The notes below the pieces were generated by a model, which was not told the origin of the DNA, did no database searches, and saw nothing but the letters and a program-made list of their open reading frames with translations. From Rhodococcus sp. HM1 (lineage in GTDB: Bacteria > Actinomycetota > Actinomycetes > Mycobacteriales > Mycobacteriaceae): a DNA stretch of 39,429 nucleotides. Shown in pieces: positions 36,611 to 39,429 of the stretch. The stretch is taken from the NCBI RefSeq assembly GCF_023218075.1, contig NZ_JALPTB010000062.1, positions 1-39,429 of the forward strand, in the 5' to 3' direction. Every line of letters begins with the position of its first letter. The stretch's first letter is position 1. Both the position numbers and the translations under genes were made by a program.

Positions 36611-36982
36611 GAAGAGGTCGATCGAGTGCCCGTCCGGGTCCTGGACCAGGGCGTAGCGCTGTCCCCAGAAGGCATCCCACGGGGCCTTCACCTCGGTGCA
36701 GGACGCCGACAGCAACGCCTTGTACGTGGCATCGACGCCGTCCGGGCTGCCGCAGTCGAAGGCGAGGGACGCGCCGCCGGTGCCGGGCGTGAATTCGGGA
36801 TGGAACGACCGGACGGACTCGACGGTGTCCCACAGCAGACGCAGACCGCCGGGCAGTGTCACCTCGAAGTGCGGGCTGTCCGGCGGTTCCGTCGGTAGGT
36901 CGAGGCCGAGGAGTCGATAGCAGTCGAAGGAGCGGACGAGGTCGGACACCACGAGTCCGACGGCAGACAGGTGCGGAGTCAT
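36596..36982 (-). CDS. VOC-family (glyoxalase/bleomycin resistance/dioxygenase) protein
   Basis: 128 residues with the paired beta-alpha-beta-beta-beta modules of the vicinal-oxygen-chelate fold: VGLVVSDLVRSFDCYRLLGLD at the start and QRYALVQDPDGHSIDLF at the end. Possible metal ligands are the histidine in DGHSIDL and the glutamate in HFEVTL; the N-terminal ligand is missing (VGLVV instead of an H), so it may be a binding rather than catalytic member. ATG with TAGGTT six bases upstream, hence probably leaderless. It is divergent from holB and convergent with the AraC regulator. Confidence 0.85.
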   Translation of the reverse strand: MTPHLSAVGLVVSDLVRSFDCYRLLGLDLPTEPPDSPHFEVTLPGGLRLLWDTVESVRSFHPEFTPGTGGASLAFDCGSPDGVDATYKALLSASCTEVKAPWDAFWGQRYALVQDPDGHSIDLFAALS

Positions 36983-37076
36983 GATCCGAACCTAGGCAGA
37001 GCGGGTTCGGGTGTCTTGCAGATTTCGGACAGCAGCGGGAGCGGGATCGTCGGTGCCTGCCGCTACGCTGCCCTGC

Positions 37077-38261
37077 ATGGGTGTCTTCGATCGTCTCGTC
37101 GGTCAACGCGACGTCGAGACGGACCTGATCGCTGCCGCGATCGCGGCCCGCAACGGCGACACGGGATCGGCGATGACCCACTCGTGGCTGTTCACCGGGC
37201 CTCCCGGGTCGGGGCGGTCGGTCGCGGCACTGTGTTTCGCCGCGGCACTCCAGTGCACCGACCCCGGCGAACCCGGCTGCGGACACTGCCATGCCTGCAC
37301 GACGACGATGGCCGGCACCCACGGTGACGTGCGCCGGGTCGTACCCGAGGGCCTGACCATCAGCGTCAAGTCCATGCGCGAGATCGTTCAGACCGCGTCG
37401 CGCCGGCCGAGCACGGGACGTTGGCAGATCGTCGTCGTCGAAGACGCCGACCGGCTCACCGAGGGTGCTGCGAACGCGCTCCTCAAGGTCGTCGAGGAAC
37501 CACCGCAGCGCACCGTCTTCCTGCTGTGCGCGCCCTCGGTCGATCCCCAGGACATCTCCGTCACGCTGCGCTCACGCTGCCGCCACATCGGACTCGTGAC
37601 GCCCAGCGTCGAATCGATCGCCCGGGTGCTGCGCGACGTCGACGGGATCGACGAGCGCGCGGCACAGTGGGCCGCATCCGTCAGCGGCGGTCACGTCGGC
37701 CGCGCCCGGCGCCTGGCGACCGACGAGTCCGCGCGTGCCAACCGCACCCGCGCACTCGACGTGGCCAAGGCGGTCCTGCACCCGGCCACCACCTACGCCG
37801 ATGCCGAGGACCTGGTCCAGCGCGCGCAGGCCGAGGCCAAGGAGATCACCGGATCGATCGACGAACGGGAAACCGAGGAGCTGAGGACGGCACTGGGGGC
37901 GGGCGGCACCGGAAAGGGAACCGCGGGAGCCCTGCGTGGGTCGGCCGGTGTCCTCAAGGCGCTCGCGGACAAACAGAAGGTGCGCCTGACCCGAACCGAG
38001 CGCGACATCATGGACCGGGCACTGATCGACCTCGCCGGGCTGTATCGTGACGCGCTCGCGGCCGCGTTCGGCGCCACCACCACACCGAACCATCCGGACA
38101 TGGCCGAGCGTGTCCGCGACCTCGCGTCCCGCACCTCCCCGGAATCACTGCTGACCTGTATCGAATCGATCCTCGAGTGCCGCGAGGCGCTCGCGCAGAA
38201 CGTCAAACCGCGTTTCGCGGTCGCTGCGATGGCGGCCAGGTTGAGCTCCGCGTTCCGCTGA
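37077..38261 (+). CDS. holB: DNA polymerase III delta' subunit
   Basis: 394 residues. AAA+ clamp-loader fold with P-loop position GPPGSGRS (41-48), arginine replacing the Walker lysine, normal for the delta' subunit, which does not hydrolyse ATP. The zinc module is C60, C68, C71, C74. NALLKVVEEPP near 140-150 and the SRC motif in LRSRCRHI near 164-171 follow. It is the stator of the clamp loader that places the beta clamp on primed DNA. ATG with TACGCT seven bases upstream (37064-37069), so leaderless. Counterpart of Rv3644c. Confidence 0.95.
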   Translation: MGVFDRLVGQRDVETDLIAAAIAARNGDTGSAMTHSWLFTGPPGSGRSVAALCFAAALQCTDPGEPGCGHCHACTTTMAGTHGDVRRVVPEGLTISVKSMREIVQTASRRPSTGRWQIVVVEDADRLTEGAANALLKVVEEPPQRTVFLLCAPSVDPQDISVTLRSRCRHIGLVTPSVESIARVLRDVDGIDERAAQWAASVSGGHVGRARRLATDESARANRTRALDVAKAVLHPATTYADAEDLVQRAQAEAKEITGSIDERETEELRTALGAGGTGKGTAGALRGSAGVLKALADKQKVRLTRTERDIMDRALIDLAGLYRDALAAAFGATTTPNHPDMAERVRDLASRTSPESLLTCIESILECREALAQNVKPRFAVAAMAARLSSAFR

Positions 38262-38323
38262 TCTACGTGCAGGTTTGCATCCTCCGGGGGGTGGTCGGCT
38301 ACACTTCGGACGCCGAATGGCTC

Positions 38324-38395
38324 GCTGCCTTAGCTCAGTCGGTAGAGCATTTCACTCGTAATGAAAAGGTCGTCGGTTCGATTCCGACAGGCAGC
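38324..38395 (+). tRNA. tRNA-Thr (anticodon CGT)
   Basis: A cloverleaf with acceptor stem GCTGCCT/AGGCAGC, D arm TAGCTCAGTCGGTAGAGC, anticodon arm TTTCA/TGAAA around CTCGTAA (anticodon CGT, reading ACG codons) and T arm GTCGGTTCGATTCCGAC. The discriminator is T; CCA is not encoded. TTGCAT (38275-38280) and TACACT (38300-38305) upstream form a possible promoter with a long 19-bp spacer. Confidence 0.95.
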
Positions 38396-38404
38396 TCAGA
38401 AGGG

Positions 38405-38440
38405 GAAGGCCCCTCACCGGGAACACGGTGAGGGGCCTTC
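38405..38440 (+). terminator. Terminator of tRNA-Thr
   Basis: A perfect 15-bp stem (38405-38419 with 38426-38440) with loop GGAACA, nine bases after the tRNA, followed by CTCGTTCCT. Confidence 0.85.
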
Positions 38441-38505
38441 CTCGTTCCTGCCCATCCGCATCGGACCAGCCCACACACATCGTCGGAAACAGGGACGATG
38501 GAAGC

Positions 38506-38604
38506 ATGGCCATGGAAATCTTCTCCCTGATCGTCATCATCGGGGCCCTCGCCGTCGTCCTCCCGATGGCGATACGTGTGTTCCGACGACACGACGACGA
38601 GTAG
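38506..38604 (+). CDS. Very small membrane protein (32 residues)
   Basis: A 32-residue frame, MAMEIFSLIVIIGALAVV onward, has one transmembrane helix (about 5-22) and a charged tail RVFRRHDDE. Nearly every codon ends in G or C, as in real genes here, and it is too short for most gene finders. GGAAG lies just upstream of the first ATG; a second ATG two codons later is possible. Function unknown. It lies between tRNA-Thr and another small gene. Confidence 0.55.
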   Translation: MAMEIFSLIVIIGALAVVLPMAIRVFRRHDDE

Positions 38605-38653
38605 CCGGAACGCAGTGCTCGACAACCGGTCGCGGGGCGCTCATGCTCGTTAT

Positions 38654-38851
38654 ATGAGCGAGTCGCTGAAGGAACGAGTGCGCGAAAAGATACTCCGGCA
38701 GCGCATCGAGGACGGCGGACGTCCGCTCGGGGACGCCGAAGGCGACAACCCCCGGCTCGTCGATATCAGCTATGACCTCGCGCTGCTGGATCAGGCATCG
38801 GAGGACGACGACGTGGTCCAACAGCTCGCCGTCAAGTACTGGGTGCCCTGA
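38654..38851 (+). CDS. Small hypothetical protein (65 residues)
   Basis: A 65-residue acidic, soluble protein (SLKERVREKILRQRIEDGG at the start, EDDDVVQQLAVKYWVP at the end), predicted mostly helical, with strong GC3 bias. No Shine-Dalgarno is present, but CATGCT (38642-38647) ends six bases before the ATG, the leaderless spacing seen for other genes here. I do not recognise a family. Confidence 0.65.
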   Translation: MSESLKERVREKILRQRIEDGGRPLGDAEGDNPRLVDISYDLALLDQASEDDDVVQQLAVKYWVP

Positions 38852-39009
38852 CCTCTTCTCGACGCCTGAACCACCCCGAAACCGTCGTTGACCTGGTGAT
38901 TTGGTGTTCTGCGTAGCCTTCGCGTAACTTATTCCAGGTCAGAGCGACACGGACACCGACCCGGACCGGAAGGTACGGGAAACGAGGTTGGACGAAGGCG
39001 CCTGCGAAT

Positions 39010-39038
39010 TTCACTGGTTCGGAACCTTCTGGTAGGGT
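39010..39038 (+). promoter_or_regulatory. Second rrn promoter
   Basis: TTCACT (39010-39015) and TAGGGT (39033-39038) are 17 bp apart, 63 bp upstream of the downstream promoter. Confidence 0.5.
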
Positions 39039-39072
39039 TTCGCACCGCCCCTGATTCGGGAAGCGCACGGAT

Positions 39073-39101
39073 TTGCGTCTGTGGGTGGATGGGATTAGGC
39101 T
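39073..39101 (+). promoter_or_regulatory. Most downstream rrn promoter
   Basis: TTGCGT (39073-39078), a 17-bp spacer and TAGGCT (39096-39101) make the best SigA-type promoter of the three. Transcription would begin near 39108, giving a leader of about 250 nt before 16S. Confidence 0.65.
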
Positions 39102-39123
39102 GGAACAGTTGCCCCGGAACGGA

Positions 39124-39178
39124 CGGACTGCGGTCCGCGAGTGATGGTGTGTGCGTGTTCTTTGAGAACTCAACAGTG
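39124..39178 (+). promoter_or_regulatory. boxB-like hairpin and boxA-like antitermination element
   Basis: CGGAC-TGCG-GTCCG (39124-39137) is a small stable hairpin. The block TGTTCTTTGAGAACTCAACA (starting at 39156) is the conserved nut-like element found in mycobacterial and rhodococcal rrn leaders, where Nus factors bind to prevent premature termination. Confidence 0.65.
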
Positions 39179-39244
39179 TGCCGATGAATGTCAGTGCCAA
39201 ATTTTTTTGGTGCGACCACTTCACAATTATGTGGGTGGTTGTTG

Positions 39245-39279
39245 CTGGACATCACATTCTTCCGTCTGTGGTGGTCCAG
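39245..39279 (+). other. rRNA leader stem
   Basis: CTGGAC-ATCACA (39245-39256) pairs with TGTGGT-G-GTCCAG (39267-39279) in a 12-bp helix with one bulged G and one wobble. It could be an independent leader hairpin or part of pre-16S processing; the partner strand after 16S is outside the window. Confidence 0.5.
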
Positions 39280-39360
39280 TGTTTGCTAGTTTGAGTTTTT
39301 ATGCTAGTGATTTGGCTCGATGTCTATGACTGATTACCCCTTCGGGGGAATCGTGAGTCT

Positions 39361-39429
39361 TTAACGGAGAGTTTGATCCTGGCTCAGGACGAACGCTGGC
39401 GGCGTGCTTAACACATGCAAGTCGAACGA
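39361..39429 (+). rRNA. 16S ribosomal RNA, 5' end (partial)
   Basis: The universal 5' segment GAGTTTGATCCTGGCTCAG, followed by GACGAACGCTGGCGGCGTGC and CACATGCAAGTCGAACGA, is unmistakable; the gene runs off the right edge after about 69 bases. The exact 5' end (about 39361) is estimated from related genera. AAGTCGAACGA fits Rhodococcus and relatives. Confidence 0.97.

Larger units (their letters stand above)
38852..39360 (+). promoter_or_regulatory. rrn promoter and leader region upstream of 16S
   Basis: 509 bp with no gene. Three promoter-like pairs lie in tandem: TTGGTG-N18-TAACTT (38901-38930), TTCACT-N17-TAGGGT (39010-39038) and TTGCGT-N17-TAGGCT (39073-39101). They are followed by a GC hairpin, the boxA-like TCTTTGAGAACTCAA block and a processing stem. 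From 39190 on the leader is AT-richer than the rest of the window. Confidence 0.7.

Overview
The window is a high-GC, tightly packed chromosomal segment from a mycolic-acid actinobacterium (Mycobacteriales), most probably a Rhodococcus. The evidence is the strong G/C third-position bias, a WhiB protein, a Crp very close to the mycobacterial one, MarP, the actinobacterial Tad locus and the 6C RNA. The first 69 bases of a 16S rRNA gene, ending in AAGTCGAACGA at the right edge, also fit. Gene order follows M. tuberculosis from about Rv3683 down to Rv3644c, from memory of that genome. No insertion sequence, prophage, CRISPR array or plasmid signature was seen: this is core chromosome with local rearrangements.

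Layout. 1-4900: end of an unidentified gene, tRNA-Pro with a terminator, a metallophosphoesterase, a GatB/YqeY protein, the bifunctional penicillin-binding protein PonA2 and the redox regulator WhiB4. 4900-8700: the BagB/BagA ArsA-like ATPase pair, a DUF4177 protein, a RidA protein and an MBL-fold hydrolase. 8700-13300: Crp, a small membrane protein, and the overlapping run nth, TlpA-like thioredoxin, Nudix hydrolase, marP. 13300-17600: nhaA, a holin-like membrane protein and an epoxide-hydrolase-like protein in one operon, divergent from an MHS-type transporter. 17600-22800: a membrane-anchored serine protease with a zinc ribbon, acetyl-CoA synthetase, a degenerate Fic-like protein and a pyridoxamine-oxidase-like protein.

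23400-31450: a HAD phosphatase, the 6C small RNA, and a Tad-type operon (ssd, tadA, tadB, tadC, a DUF4244 pilin-like peptide, two TadE-like proteins) that runs head-on into a MrfA-type DExH helicase. 31450-39429: cspA, an unidentified protein, topA, an AraC regulator and a VOC protein (where mycobacteria carry an adenylate cyclase), holB, tRNA-Thr, two very small genes and the promoter and leader region of an rrn operon.

Themes. Crp is encoded here, and Crp-like sites lie in front of acs (two in tandem) and in the whiB4 leader. WhiB4, the RidA protein, MarP and the NhaA cluster suggest redox, acid and ion stress management. About ten transcription units have a TANNNT hexamer 6-8 bases before the start codon, indicating widespread leaderless transcription. 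The most specialised segment is the 6C RNA/HAD/Tad region with paired DnaA-box-like sequences, whose physiological purpose is unsettled.
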